NCBI RefSeq assembly: GCF_030656255.1
Contig: NZ_JAUSOE010000019.1
Span: 1-48,284, forward strand
Length of the DNA stretch: 48,284 nucleotides
From: Brevundimonas sp.
GTDB taxonomy: Bacteria > Pseudomonadota > Alphaproteobacteria > Caulobacterales > Caulobacteraceae
Reading direction: 5' to 3'
This document shows, piece by piece, positions 7,734 through 15,746 of the stretch (positions are counted from its first letter, which is position 1; every line of letters starts with the position of its first letter). The position numbers and the translations under genes are program-made. The notes beneath the pieces were generated by a model, which did no database searches, had not been told where the DNA came from, and saw nothing but the letters and a program-made list of their open reading frames with translations.

Positions 7734-9104
7734 ATGCGTAAACTGCTCCTCGTCGGCTGCGCCGCCCTGGTTCTCGGCGGCTCGGCCGCCGTCGCCACCA
7801 GCCAGACGCCCCGCAACGAAACCTTCCGCATGCTGGAGCTGTTCGGCGACGTGGTCGGCATCGTCGAGCAGGCCTATGTCGTCCCCGTCGACAACAAGAA
7901 GCTGATCGAGGCGGCCCTGGCCGGCATGATGACGGCGCTGGATCCGCATTCCAACTATCTGCCGCCGTCCAACTATGACGAGCTGCGCGAACGGACCGAG
8001 GGCCAGTACTCGGGCGTCGGCCTGACCATCACCTCCGAGGGCGGCCTGGTGAAGGTCATCTCGCCGATGGACGAAAGCCCCGCCGCCAAGGCCGGCGTCC
8101 AGGCCGGCGACGTGATCAGCTCGATCGAGGGCCAGAACGCTTCCGGCCTGACGGTCAGCCAGGTGTCCGAGAAACTGCGCGGATCGGTCGGCACCAGCGT
8201 GCGCGTCACCTTCCTGCGTGACGGCGAGGACCCGCTCGAGGTCGTCCTGACCCGCGAGATCATCAAGGTTCAGTCGGTCACGGGCCGGGTCGAGGGCGAT
8301 TTCGGCTATCTGCGCGTCTCGACCTTCAACGAAAACACCGGCCGCGAACTGACCGAGGCCATCGCCAAGATCAAGGCCGAGAAGCCCGGCGTGAAGGGCT
8401 ATGTCCTGGACCTGCGCAACAACGGCGGCGGCCTGCTGAACGCCGCCATCGACGGGGCCGACGCCTTCCTGGAGCGCGGCGAGATCGTCAGCCAGCGCGG
8501 CCGCCAACCCGAGCAGATCCAGCGCTATTCGGCCAAGCCGGGCGACCTGACCGGCGGCCTGCCGGTGGTGGTCCTGGTAAACTACGGCTCGGCCTCGGCG
8601 TCAGAGATCGTCGCCGGCGCCCTGAAGGATCACCAGCGCGCCACCGTCGTCGGCCTGACCAGCTTCGGCAAGGGGTCGGTCCAGACCGTGATCCCGCTGC
8701 GCCAGGGCCAGGACGGCGCCCTGTCGATCACCACGGCCCGCTACTACACCCCGTCCGGCGCCTCGATCCAGAAGATCGGCATCGAGCCGGATCTGGAGGT
8801 CGCCCGATCCGAGGCCGAGGCCCGCATCGTCTCGCGTTCCAGCTTCATCTATTCCGAAGCCGCCTACGCCACCGCTCTGGACTCCTCCATCGGCGCCGAA
8901 CGCAAGGGCCCGCACACGCCGCGCGAAGCCCCGGGCGAAGGCTTCGACAAGGAAAAGGACTACCAGCTGCAACGCGCCCTGGACGTCCTGCGCGCCGGCG
9001 GCGACCTGTCGAAACTGTCCGCCCCGCCCGAGAATATCGTCGTCACGGAGCCGGGCTCCGAGCCGAAGGCGGAAGAAACCCCGGCCGAGACGCCCGAGGA
9101 CTGA
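7734..9104 (+). CDS. ctpA: Carboxy-terminal processing protease, S41 family
   Basis: A 456-residue periplasmic or membrane-anchored protease. The signal segment is about residues 1-22 (RKLLLVGCAALVLGG), the PDZ domain about 88-170 (PAAKAGVQAGDVISSIEG), and the S41 catalytic domain about 180-360 with the Ser288/Lys313 dyad in YGSASASE and FGKGSVQ. A Pro/Glu-rich tail follows. Such proteases trim envelope proteins or control peptidoglycan enzymes. ATG 7734 begins directly with the signal sequence; the longer frame to 7689 would bury it. About 205 bases separate it from the LdpF-like gene, so it may have its own promoter. Confidence 0.92.
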   Translation: MRKLLLVGCAALVLGGSAAVATSQTPRNETFRMLELFGDVVGIVEQAYVVPVDNKKLIEAALAGMMTALDPHSNYLPPSNYDELRERTEGQYSGVGLTITSEGGLVKVISPMDESPAAKAGVQAGDVISSIEGQNASGLTVSQVSEKLRGSVGTSVRVTFLRDGEDPLEVVLTREIIKVQSVTGRVEGDFGYLRVSTFNENTGRELTEAIAKIKAEKPGVKGYVLDLRNNGGGLLNAAIDGADAFLERGEIVSQRGRQPEQIQRYSAKPGDLTGGLPVVVLVNYGSASASEIVAGALKDHQRATVVGLTSFGKGSVQTVIPLRQGQDGALSITTARYYTPSGASIQKIGIEPDLEVARSEAEARIVSRSSFIYSEAAYATALDSSIGAERKGPHTPREAPGEGFDKEKDYQLQRALDVLRAGGDLSKLSAPPENIVVTEPGSEPKAEETPAETPED

Positions 9105-9271
9105 ACTTCGGCACATAGGCTGCAATCCCCTCCCGCAAGGGTCGCTACGGCGGTCCGCGCGTAGGGAGATTGTCGTGTCGATTTCGTTGATTAGCGGGCG
9201 GCGTCCTGATCGCCGCGCAAGGCGACTGGCGCCAGCCCTCCGCATCGCACAGATCTGATTGAAACATACAA

Positions 9272-9299
9272 AAAGGGCGGCTCTCGCGAGCCGCCCTTT
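9272..9299. terminator. Bidirectional terminator between ctpA and the GlsB-like gene
   Basis: A perfect 12-bp stem (AAAGGGCGGCTC at 9272-9283, GAGCCGCCCTTT at 9288-9299) with a TCGC loop lies between convergent genes. On the minus strand the stem is followed by TTTTTG, so it fits best as the end of the membrane-protein transcript, and it can also stop ctpA. Confidence 0.8.
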
Positions 9300-9325
9300 C
9301 GTTCGTTCTCAGTCCAGAGGACCGA

Positions 9326-9568
9326 TCAAGCGCGACGCTTGACCAGACCCAGAAGGAACAGAAGGATGATGGCGCCGATGGTGGCGACGATGGTCGAACC
9401 GATCCAACCGCCCCAGGCGAAGCCCAGTGCATTGGCGACGAAGCCGCCGATCAGGGCGCCGATGACGCCGACGATCAGATTGGTGATCAGGCCGTGGTTA
9501 CGACCCATGATCTGTTCCGCGAGCCAGCCCGCGACGATGCCGATGATGATCCAGGCGATAATGCCCAT
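9326..9568 (-). CDS. GlsB/YeaQ/YmgE family stress-response membrane protein
   Basis: An 80-residue hydrophobic protein with three membrane helices and the family pattern IIIGIVAGWLAEQIMG, LITNLIVGVIGALIGGFV and GSTIVATIGAIILLFLLGLVKRR. This family (also called transglycosylase-associated proteins) is often induced by stress, and its molecular role is unknown. The start at 9568 has a clear upstream GGAAGGA ribosome site. Its promoter must lie in the roughly 190 bases shared with the divergent XRE gene. Confidence 0.88.
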   Translation of the reverse strand: MGIIAWIIIGIVAGWLAEQIMGRNHGLITNLIVGVIGALIGGFVANALGFAWGGWIGSTIVATIGAIILLFLLGLVKRRA

Positions 9569-9759
9569 GGTGTAGGTTCCTTCCTGTGAAGCCAAGCTGG
9601 GGAGTAAATGCACCCGACCGGATTGGGTTGCGATCAGGACGTTCGGAGTTCGAAGAACCGCAAAACTCGCCCCTGACGCGACCTGCGGCACGCGGATTGC
9701 GGCGTGGCGGGCGAACCGTCCCGTGTCGGGACAGGTCTTCAGATGAGGCATTGAGGGTC

Positions 9760-10140
9760 ATGGCCACCGACATCGATCTCCACCTGGGCCGCCGCCTGCG
9801 TCGCCGTCGCCGCCTGCTGGGCCTGACGCAGCAGCAATTGGCCGTTCAGGTCGGCATCCGCTTCCAGCAGATCCAGAAATACGAATGCGGCGCCAACCGC
9901 ATCTCGGCCGCCCGTCTATGGCAACTGGCTGAAGCGCTGGAGACGCCCGTCAGCTATTTCTACGATGGCGTGACCGAGGCGCTGGAGCGTAAGGACGCCG
10001 CGGCGCCGGCCGGCGAAATGTTCTCCCGCAAGGAGACCCTGGATCTGATCCAGGCCTATTATCAGCTCGGCGAACGTCCGCGCCGACGCCTGCTGGACCT
10101 GGCCAAGTCCCTGCACGACGTCAACGACGCGGTCGCCTGA
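9760..10140 (+). CDS. XRE-family helix-turn-helix transcriptional regulator
   Basis: A 126-residue regulator. The Cro/C1-type HTH covers about residues 8-65 (LGRRLRRRRRLLGLTQQQLA... FQQIQKYECGANRISAARLWQLAEAL), with a C-terminal helical segment (about 85-125) that probably dimerises. It resembles the small XRE proteins common in Caulobacterales and rhizobia. ATG 9760 follows TGAGGG. The longer frame begins in the intergenic region and is not used. The targets are unknown; the divergent stress-protein gene is one candidate. Confidence 0.88.
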   Translation: MATDIDLHLGRRLRRRRRLLGLTQQQLAVQVGIRFQQIQKYECGANRISAARLWQLAEALETPVSYFYDGVTEALERKDAAAPAGEMFSRKETLDLIQAYYQLGERPRRRLLDLAKSLHDVNDAVA

Positions 10141-10206
10141 ACTTATCGCGGCGCAGGCGTCGCGGCCGGGGTTCTCGGAACGGGGCGATCCGCGCTAAGA
10201 GCGCCC

Positions 10207-10992
10207 ATGACCGAATTCGAATCCTTCGCGGTAGAGCTGGCGCACGAAGCCGCGCGTGTCACCCTGCCCTTCTTCCGCTCGGACATCGGGCATGAGGACA
10301 AGGGCGGGGCGGCGGGTTTCGACCCCGTGACCGAGGCCGACAAACAGGCCGAGGCCGCCATCCGCCGCCTGATTTCCGCCCGCTATCCCGACCACGGCGT
10401 CATCGGCGAGGAGTACGGCGAGGACCGGCCCGAGGCCGAACACGTCTGGGTGCTGGATCCCATCGACGGCACGCGGGCCTTCATCTCGGGCCTGCCGCTG
10501 TGGACCACCCTGATCGCCTTGCGCACGGGCGGCAAGCCGACCGTCGGCGTCATCGCCCAGCCCTATCTGGACGAAATCTTTCTCGGCGGCCCGTCCGGCG
10601 CCCGCCTGTTGCGCGGCGCGGCCGAGCGGCCCCTGGCCGTGCGAGCCTGCGAACACCTGACGGACGCGGTCATCTCGACCACCGACCCCGACATCTTCAA
10701 CGGCGCGGAACGTGGCGCCTGGACCCAGGTCCGCGCCGCCGCCCGCCTGGCCCGCCTGGGCTGCGACGCCTACGCCTACGCCATGGTGGCGGCGGGCCAG
10801 ATGGACCTGGTGGCCGAGGCCAGCCTGAAATCCTGGGACTGGTCCGCCCTGGTCCCGGTGATCGAGGCCGCCGGCGGCCGGGTGGTCAACTGGCGCGGGG
10901 AGGCGCCGGACGGCAGCGGGCAGATCTTGGCGGTGGGGGACGAACGGCTGATCGATCAGGCGCTGGTGACGTTGAAGCGGGCGGCGGGATAA
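10207..10992 (+). CDS. hisN: Histidinol-phosphatase, inositol-monophosphatase type
   Basis: A 261-residue member of the inositol monophosphatase family that matches the HisN group, which dephosphorylates histidinol phosphate in histidine synthesis. The metal-binding motifs are visible: GEE (67-69), DPIDGT (84-89) and the late WDWSALVPVIEAAGG with its metal-binding Asp. Length is normal. In alphaproteobacteria HisN is often outside the his operon, as here. An inositol monophosphatase-like or 3'(2'),5'-bisphosphate phosphatase activity is the alternative. The low-GC orphan gene ends 66 bases downstream on the other strand. Confidence 0.85.
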   Translation: MTEFESFAVELAHEAARVTLPFFRSDIGHEDKGGAAGFDPVTEADKQAEAAIRRLISARYPDHGVIGEEYGEDRPEAEHVWVLDPIDGTRAFISGLPLWTTLIALRTGGKPTVGVIAQPYLDEIFLGGPSGARLLRGAAERPLAVRACEHLTDAVISTTDPDIFNGAERGAWTQVRAAARLARLGCDAYAYAMVAAGQMDLVAEASLKSWDWSALVPVIEAAGGRVVNWRGEAPDGSGQILAVGDERLIDQALVTLKRAAG

Positions 10993-11058
10993 TTTAGGCC
11001 CGCCAAAGGCTAATTTACCAGCCCGGCAGTCGGAACTGCTGACGTTTCCAGCGTCGTG

Positions 11059-11988
11059 TCAAAGCCTAAACTGGATGCGGTGCAGGTTTACCAGTTTCCG
11101 GTTCTCTTTCTGCAGATGGGCAACAACGCTGCCCAGTTCCGAGCCTAAGTGGCGCCGATCGACCACTTCACCATTTCGAAGGTGTTCAGCTTCAATGCCC
11201 ATGAGCGTGGCGTTGCCGTCGAGGTCAATGAACGGCTGAACCATGCTTTCGACCGTCAAGTTCAGCGCTTCTATAAGGCCGCTCCTTTGGAGCATCTGCC
11301 GTAGGACAACGAGGATGTCTCCCATGCACATGACGTAATGGCGCACAAAAAGGGTGAGATCGATGCCCTCGGGTAGGGCAGGATCAACCTCCCGCATCTC
11401 CTCGTACTCGGCAGCCAAGTTACGAAAGCGAGGAAACGCCTTCAACAAATGAGGCTTCACACTTGGCTTAAAGGTGTGCACACGCGTGGCCTTGACCTCG
11501 TCATTGTGCCCCAGCCAATTGGCTCCGTAACTGATCCCCGTGACTGGGAAATGTTCATGTTGGCTATGATTTCGCAACTCCTCCATAAAGCGATAGGGGA
11601 AGGATTGCTCCGCGACCTTAGCCTTTTCATCACGAAACTCCTTGAGCGCCTTCCTGCCTAAGAGCTTTGGGACGACATTGTCTGCGATATCGCGGAAAAG
11701 GCGAGCGCTGCTTAGTAGATTGGCCGTGACCCGGCTCATATGTCGCCGGTCTTGGTTGAAGGCTTCTGAGGAGATACGCCGCCTCACTTCCTCCTCGATA
11801 AGTATGCCCGCAACGGCCCGTTCGTATTCCATGTAGTTGCTAATGAGGATGTCATATGCCTCCTCAATGTCGATCACGCGTCCAAGACCATCTACGGCAC
11901 GAACGACCTCGTGAAACTCGCGTGCGGTAATCTCCAATCTAGCGCGACTACTGAGGGTGTGCCGGACGACGCGGTATTGGTCAGTCAT
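11059..11988 (-). CDS. Orphan protein with a HEPN-like RNHxxH motif
   Basis: A 309-residue protein that I cannot assign to a named family. It is soluble, mostly helical, and rich in Arg, Glu and Leu. Residues 139-144 read RNHSQH, which fits the R-[N]-x3-H signature of HEPN-domain RNases and follows a helix (FPYRFMEEL) as in that fold. ATG 11988 has GGAA upstream and removes a TTG start. The DNA is near 50% G+C and uses A/T-ending codons, unlike its neighbours, so recent acquisition is likely. No antitoxin-like partner is adjacent: the flanks are hisN and a housekeeping-type hydrolase. A toxin or defence role is only an inference from the motif and composition. Confidence 0.8.
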   Translation of the reverse strand: MTDQYRVVRHTLSSRARLEITAREFHEVVRAVDGLGRVIDIEEAYDILISNYMEYERAVAGILIEEEVRRRISSEAFNQDRRHMSRVTANLLSSARLFRDIADNVVPKLLGRKALKEFRDEKAKVAEQSFPYRFMEELRNHSQHEHFPVTGISYGANWLGHNDEVKATRVHTFKPSVKPHLLKAFPRFRNLAAEYEEMREVDPALPEGIDLTLFVRHYVMCMGDILVVLRQMLQRSGLIEALNLTVESMVQPFIDLDGNATLMGIEAEHLRNGEVVDRRHLGSELGSVVAHLQKENRKLVNLHRIQFRL

Positions 11989-12110
11989 CACCGGTTCCAA
12001 CGTGGTAATATCTCCACCCGAGAGACAAAGTTCGAGCTATCCACGATGGATGGGTTCGCGAAATGCTTCAATGATGAAGCGCGACATCTGCCCGAAGCCC
12101 CTTCCTACCG

Positions 12111-13163
12111 CTAGGCCACCGACGGCGTCTGTTCCGTCACGTCCTCGATCCTGGCCGACGGATCGACGGCCGACAGGTCCTGGATCGGCGAGACGTAGTC
12201 GGCCATGGCGTCGAATTCGTCCAGGAAGACGGCGCGCTTGTCGTCGGCTTCCATGATGACTTCGTGCAGGGCGCCGGGGACCTCGACATAGCGGCCGCGG
12301 CCTAGGCGTTTGGCGGCCCAGCGGTTGGTCTGTTTCCACACCACGTCGTCATTGTCGGCCTGGACGACGGCGACCGGGATCTTGACCATCTTCAGGGCCT
12401 TGGGCTTCAGCGCCCGCTCGCCGGCGTCCAGGGCGAAGGCCAGCCAGCCGTAGGTGGGGCCGCCGATGGCCAGGTGGGGGCAGGCGTACAGCTGCTGGCG
12501 CCACATCTCGTAACGGGTCTCGTCCGAGGTCAGGGCGTCTTCGGCGAAGGTGTGGTCGAACGGATCGTCCGGGTCGCCCAGGATATAGTCGCCCGCGTGG
12601 CCGTGACGGATGTTCCAGCGCACCGCCAGCTTGACCGACCACATCGAGCGTTTGCCGGTCTTGATGCGCAGCATGGGGCTGGACAGGACCGCGCCCGAGA
12701 ACCGGCTCTCGCCGGCTTCCAGCGACAACAGGTTCAGGCAGGCGCCCATCGAATGGCCGACCATGATCCAGGGCTTGGGGCACTGGTCCTCGAAGGCGTC
12801 CAGCAGGCGGCCGTAATCGTCCAGAAACTCTTCCACCGCGCGGGCGTGGCCCTTGAGACGGTCGGGCAGGAGGCGGGCCGACAAGCCCTGGCCGCGCCAG
12901 TCGTGGGCCAGGACGCACCAGCCGCGCGCCAGGAAATTGCCGATGACCTCGAAATATTTCTCGATGGGTTCGGTGCGGCCGGGGCTGAGCACCACCGTGC
13001 CGCGCGGCTTTTCGGCCGTCAGGTGCGACGGCGTCCACAGGGCGGCGCGCAGCCGCATGCCGCCGGCCCCACGGTACCAGTCGCCCTTGCCGCCCGGCGG
13101 CGAGGATGCGCCCGGAACCCCCATCAGGGGGGCGTTGGCGGCGAAGGCTTGGGCGCGGTTCAC
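12111..13163 (-). CDS. Alpha/beta hydrolase, monoacylglycerol-lipase/lysophospholipase type
   Basis: A 350-residue serine hydrolase of the S33/Hydrolase_4 (PldB-like) group. Seen are LSPGRTEPIEKYFEV (about 59-73), DWRGQGLS (88-95), the GHSMGA nucleophile elbow with Ser138, and a likely catalytic His in PGALHEVIMEAD near residue 305. It probably hydrolyses lysophospholipids or monoglycerides. The start is a GTG at 13163 behind AGGAAG; its GTGA overlaps the stop of the gene upstream by 4 bases, so the two are translationally coupled. A weak hairpin at 12065-12080 lies downstream. Confidence 0.88.
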   Translation of the reverse strand: MNRAQAFAANAPLMGVPGASSPPGGKGDWYRGAGGMRLRAALWTPSHLTAEKPRGTVVLSPGRTEPIEKYFEVIGNFLARGWCVLAHDWRGQGLSARLLPDRLKGHARAVEEFLDDYGRLLDAFEDQCPKPWIMVGHSMGACLNLLSLEAGESRFSGAVLSSPMLRIKTGKRSMWSVKLAVRWNIRHGHAGDYILGDPDDPFDHTFAEDALTSDETRYEMWRQQLYACPHLAIGGPTYGWLAFALDAGERALKPKALKMVKIPVAVVQADNDDVVWKQTNRWAAKRLGRGRYVEVPGALHEVIMEADDKRAVFLDEFDAMADYVSPIQDLSAVDPSARIEDVTEQTPSVA

Positions 13164-14071
13164 TCGGGCTTCCTGAATTTCAAGGTCATGCGGTCGCTCT
13201 CGCCGATCTCTTCGTACTTGGATCGATCAAAGGCGGGGTCGGCGGGTTCGCCGCGAGGGGCGGTCAGGCGGGTCGGCGGCAGGGTGTCGACGCCGAACGG
13301 ATGGTCCTTGGTGTCCTTCTCGTTGGCGTTGACCTCGGAGGCGGCGACGAAGACGAAGCCGGCCTCTGCCGCCAGCTGACGCACGAAGGCCTCCTGGACA
13401 TAGCCGTTGGCGGCCACCGGATCCTGGTCCTCTTCCGGCGCCAGACGGTGTTGCTCCACGCCCAGGACGCCGCCGGGCTTCAGGGCGGCGAAGGCGTCGG
13501 AGAAGGCCTTTTCGGCGATCCCGGCGGCCATCCAGCCGTGCAGGGTGCGCATGAACAGGCACAGGTCGGCCGTGCCCGCGGGGGCCACCGGGCCGGAGCC
13601 CGCGCCGAAGAAGGTGAACTGGGGTTCGCCATACAGTTTCTTGTCGGCGCTGAACCGGGTCTGGAAGGCGGCGTTCAGGGCGGCCTGAGCCGGGTCGGCG
13701 GTGGGTCCCTGCGGGAAAAGGGCGGCGATATAGACGCCCTCGCCCCGCGCCAGATAGGGGGCCAGGATTTCCGTGTACCAGCCGCTGCCGGGCCAGAATT
13801 CCACCACGGTCATGCGCGGCTGCAGCCCCAGGAACCGCAGGGTCTCCATCGGGTGACGGAAGGCGTCGCGGGGACGGTCCTGGGCGCGCCAGGGGCCGGC
13901 GACGGCCCATTCCAGCGACCCTTCGGGCGGACCGGCGGGCGCAGGCGGCGCCTCGGGGGCGGCTTCCTTCTTGCGTCCACAGGCGGCCAAGGCGGTCAGG
14001 GCCAGCCCGGCGGCGCCGGACAACAGCCACCGTCGCGACAGAGCGCCGGAAATCGCAGAAAGATCAGCCAT
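13160..14071 (-). CDS. Exported lipoprotein with a class I methyltransferase-like domain
   Basis: A 303-residue protein. The N-terminus carries SRRWLLSGAAGLALTALAAC: a twin-arginine pair, a hydrophobic stretch and a lipobox Cys, so it is predicted to be a membrane-anchored periplasmic lipoprotein. The rest is a Rossmann-like methyltransferase fold with motif I as VVEFWPGSGWYTEIL and a late [14 protein letters not shown] strand. SAM is a cytoplasmic cofactor, so the activity is unclear; Tat export could carry bound cofactor. The DHPFGV-x-TLPP and ESDRMTLKFRKPE segments are shared with the next gene. The stop overlaps the downstream hydrolase start. Confidence 0.82.
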   Translation of the reverse strand: MADLSAISGALSRRWLLSGAAGLALTALAACGRKKEAAPEAPPAPAGPPEGSLEWAVAGPWRAQDRPRDAFRHPMETLRFLGLQPRMTVVEFWPGSGWYTEILAPYLARGEGVYIAALFPQGPTADPAQAALNAAFQTRFSADKKLYGEPQFTFFGAGSGPVAPAGTADLCLFMRTLHGWMAAGIAEKAFSDAFAALKPGGVLGVEQHRLAPEEDQDPVAANGYVQEAFVRQLAAEAGFVFVAASEVNANEKDTKDHPFGVDTLPPTRLTAPRGEPADPAFDRSKYEEIGESDRMTLKFRKPE

Positions 14072-14160
14072 CAAAACACCCCCTCGGAACGCCGGGCCCC
14101 GCGTCCGGCAAACCTTGGTCGAACGGGCTTACTCACGTTCGCGGCGCGGGTCAAAAGGGA

Positions 14161-14973
14161 CTATTCGGGCTTGCGGAACCGCAGGGTCATGCGGTCACTC
14201 TCGCCGATTGCATCGAAGGCCGCGCGCTGGTCCGGGGTCAGGGCGCCCGAGCCGTCGCGGGCCTGGGACTGGCGCACCGGGGGCAGGGTCCAGACGCCGA
14301 ACGGGTGGTCGTGGTCGTCCTTGGAATTGGCGTTCAGTTCGCTGCGCGCCTCAAGCACGAAGCCGGCGTTCTGGGCCTCGTGGATCACATAGCTTTCAGG
14401 CACATAGCCGGTCGAGGCGACGTCGGCGACGTTCAGCCCCTCGGCGCTGCGGTGCTGCTCCACGGCCAGGACCCCGCCAGGCTTCAGGGCGGCGTAGAAG
14501 GCCTTCAGATAGGGCTGGGTGCGGCCGTCGCGTGACCAGTTGTGGAAGGCGCGGGCCACCAGGATGAAGTCAGCCGAGCCGGCCTCGACCCCCATGCTCT
14601 CCAGCGGACGGTTGACGCCGACATAACGGCCGCCGGTCGCCGCGGCATAGGGCTCCAGAATATGCCGCCACCAGCTGGCGCCGCCCGGTTCGATCTCGAC
14701 CACGGTCATGCCCGGCGTCAGGCCCCAGAAGGTCAGGGCCTCATAGGGGTGACGGGCGGCGTCGCGGGCGCGGTCGGCGGCCGGACGGGTCTCGGCGGCG
14801 ACGGCGGCCTTCAGGGCCGTGTCCTCCTCGAAGGTCGGCATTGCGCTGGACAGGGCCGAGCGCGGCGGCGTCCAGGCGCCGTCCGTTTGGGGTGACGGCT
14901 GGGATTGGGCGGTCGCCGTCGTCACGGCGACGGTCGACAGCAGGGCGGCGAGGCCGAAGGCGGCGAGACGCAT
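14161..14973 (-). CDS. Exported methyltransferase-like protein (paralogue of the neighbour)
   Basis: A 270-residue protein with a Sec-type signal peptide ([22 protein letters not shown]) and no lipobox, followed by the same domain as the gene downstream: [16 protein letters not shown] (motif I), [36 protein letters not shown] and the end [13 protein letters not shown]. The two look like an old tandem duplication separated by 89 bases. I chose ATG 14973, placed 6 bases after AAGGAACAC; the ATG at 14988 has no ribosome site. The substrate is unknown. It shares its 256-base upstream region with the divergent hsp20 gene. Confidence 0.82.
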   Translation of the reverse strand: MRLAAFGLAALLSTVAVTTATAQSQPSPQTDGAWTPPRSALSSAMPTFEEDTALKAAVAAETRPAADRARDAARHPYEALTFWGLTPGMTVVEIEPGGASWWRHILEPYAAATGGRYVGVNRPLESMGVEAGSADFILVARAFHNWSRDGRTQPYLKAFYAALKPGGVLAVEQHRSAEGLNVADVASTGYVPESYVIHEAQNAGFVLEARSELNANSKDDHDHPFGVWTLPPVRQSQARDGSGALTPDQRAAFDAIGESDRMTLRFRKPE

Positions 14974-15072
14974 GGGGTGTTCCTTCATCAGGGGTGATCT
15001 TCATTACGGGGCGCAGCGGCCGGCGCAAATGACGATCATGAGACGCGGGGATTGGTCGCGCATGGCCGCCCC

Positions 15073-15101
15073 CTTGACGCCGGTTCGCTGCATCCCATTT
15101 C
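15073..15101 (+). promoter_or_regulatory. RpoH (sigma-32) heat-shock promoter of hsp20
   Basis: CTTGAC at 15073-15078 and CCCATTTC at 15094-15101 match the sigma-32 consensus CTTGAAA / CCCATnT with a 15-base spacer. Transcription would start near 15108, giving a leader of about 120 bases before the hsp20 start at 15230. Confidence 0.75.
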
Positions 15102-15107
15102 ATCTCT

Positions 15108-15229
15108 CGAGAGCGCCGGTTCCGGGCTCTCCAGACCGACGGCGCCGATTTCGGGTCGCCGGGCTGAACCCCAACCGTCCGGGCAAACCGCCGGGCGGCT
15201 CAACCTTGCTGATCCTCAGGAGGATGCTG
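15108..15229 (+). promoter_or_regulatory. ROSE-like RNA thermometer in the hsp20 leader
   Basis: The leader is GC-rich and foldable, and its end reads CCTTGCTGATCCTCAGGAGG followed by ATGCTG. Rhizobial ROSE elements end in CUUGCUCCUUGGAGGAU, with a U-U/C-G-C-U box masking the ribosome site. Here TTGCT is at 15206-15210, and ATCCT (15212-15216) can pair with AGGAT (15221-15225) inside the Shine-Dalgarno region. The hairpin would open on heating and allow translation. This is inferred from sequence similarity and folding by eye. Confidence 0.65.
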
Positions 15230-15697
15230 ATGCGTACCTATGATTTCACCCCGCTGTACCGTTCGGCCGTCGGTTTCGACCGTCTGGCCAACCTGCTGGA
15301 AACCGCCGCGCGGACCAGCCAGGACGGCGGCTATCCGCCCTATAATATCGAGACCACGGGCGAGAACGCCTATCGCATCGAGATCGCCGTCGCCGGATTT
15401 TCTCCCGACGAGCTGAATATCGAAGTGAAGGAAAACCTGCTGACCGTCACCGGGCGCAAGACCGCCAACGACGACGCCGAGGCGCAGAAGACCTATCTGC
15501 ACCGCGGCCTCGCCGAGCGCGATTTCGAGCGCCGCTTCCAGCTGGCCGACTATGTGGTCGTGAGCGAGGCCAATCTGGTCAACGGCCTGCTGTCGATTTC
15601 GCTGAAGCGCGAACTGCCCGAGGCGCTGAAGCCCCGCCGCATCGAGATCGGCGGCGCCCAGCCCCTCATCGAAGGTAAGACCGACAAGGCGGCCTGA
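15230..15697 (+). CDS. Small heat-shock protein, Hsp20/IbpA type
   Basis: A 155-residue small heat-shock protein that holds unfolding proteins for refolding by DnaK/ClpB. The N-terminus [17 protein letters not shown] is typical of IbpA relatives in alphaproteobacteria. The alpha-crystallin domain runs about 35-130 ([54 protein letters not shown]). The start at 15230 is 6 bases after AGGAGG (15218-15223); the ATG at 15224 abuts the ribosome site and is unlikely. Heat control is predicted at two levels, a sigma-32 promoter and a ROSE-like leader. Confidence 0.93.
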   Translation: MRTYDFTPLYRSAVGFDRLANLLETAARTSQDGGYPPYNIETTGENAYRIEIAVAGFSPDELNIEVKENLLTVTGRKTANDDAEAQKTYLHRGLAERDFERRFQLADYVVVSEANLVNGLLSISLKRELPEALKPRRIEIGGAQPLIEGKTDKAA

Positions 15698-15715
15698 TCG
15701 GTCTCTTTGAACTGG

Positions 15716-15746
15716 AAAGGGCGGCGTTCGCGCCGCCCTTTTTTAT
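15716..15746. terminator. UUCG-loop terminator after hsp20
   Basis: An 11-bp perfect stem (AAAGGGCGGCG 15716-15726, CGCCGCCCTTT 15731-15741) with a TTCG loop and a run of six T. The stop codon of the convergent rppH gene (15743-15745) lies inside the T run, so the same hairpin can also end rppH transcripts. Confidence 0.9.

Noticed and set aside
12065..12080. GCTTCA / TGAAGC hairpin after the hydrolase gene
   Set aside because: The stem is only 6 bp with a weak T tail; kept as a note, not called a terminator.
12040..12110. Possible tRNA remnant beside the orphan low-GC gene
   Set aside because: Short D-arm-like and T-arm-like words occur on opposite strands and cannot form a tRNA half, so this is not evidence for an attachment site.
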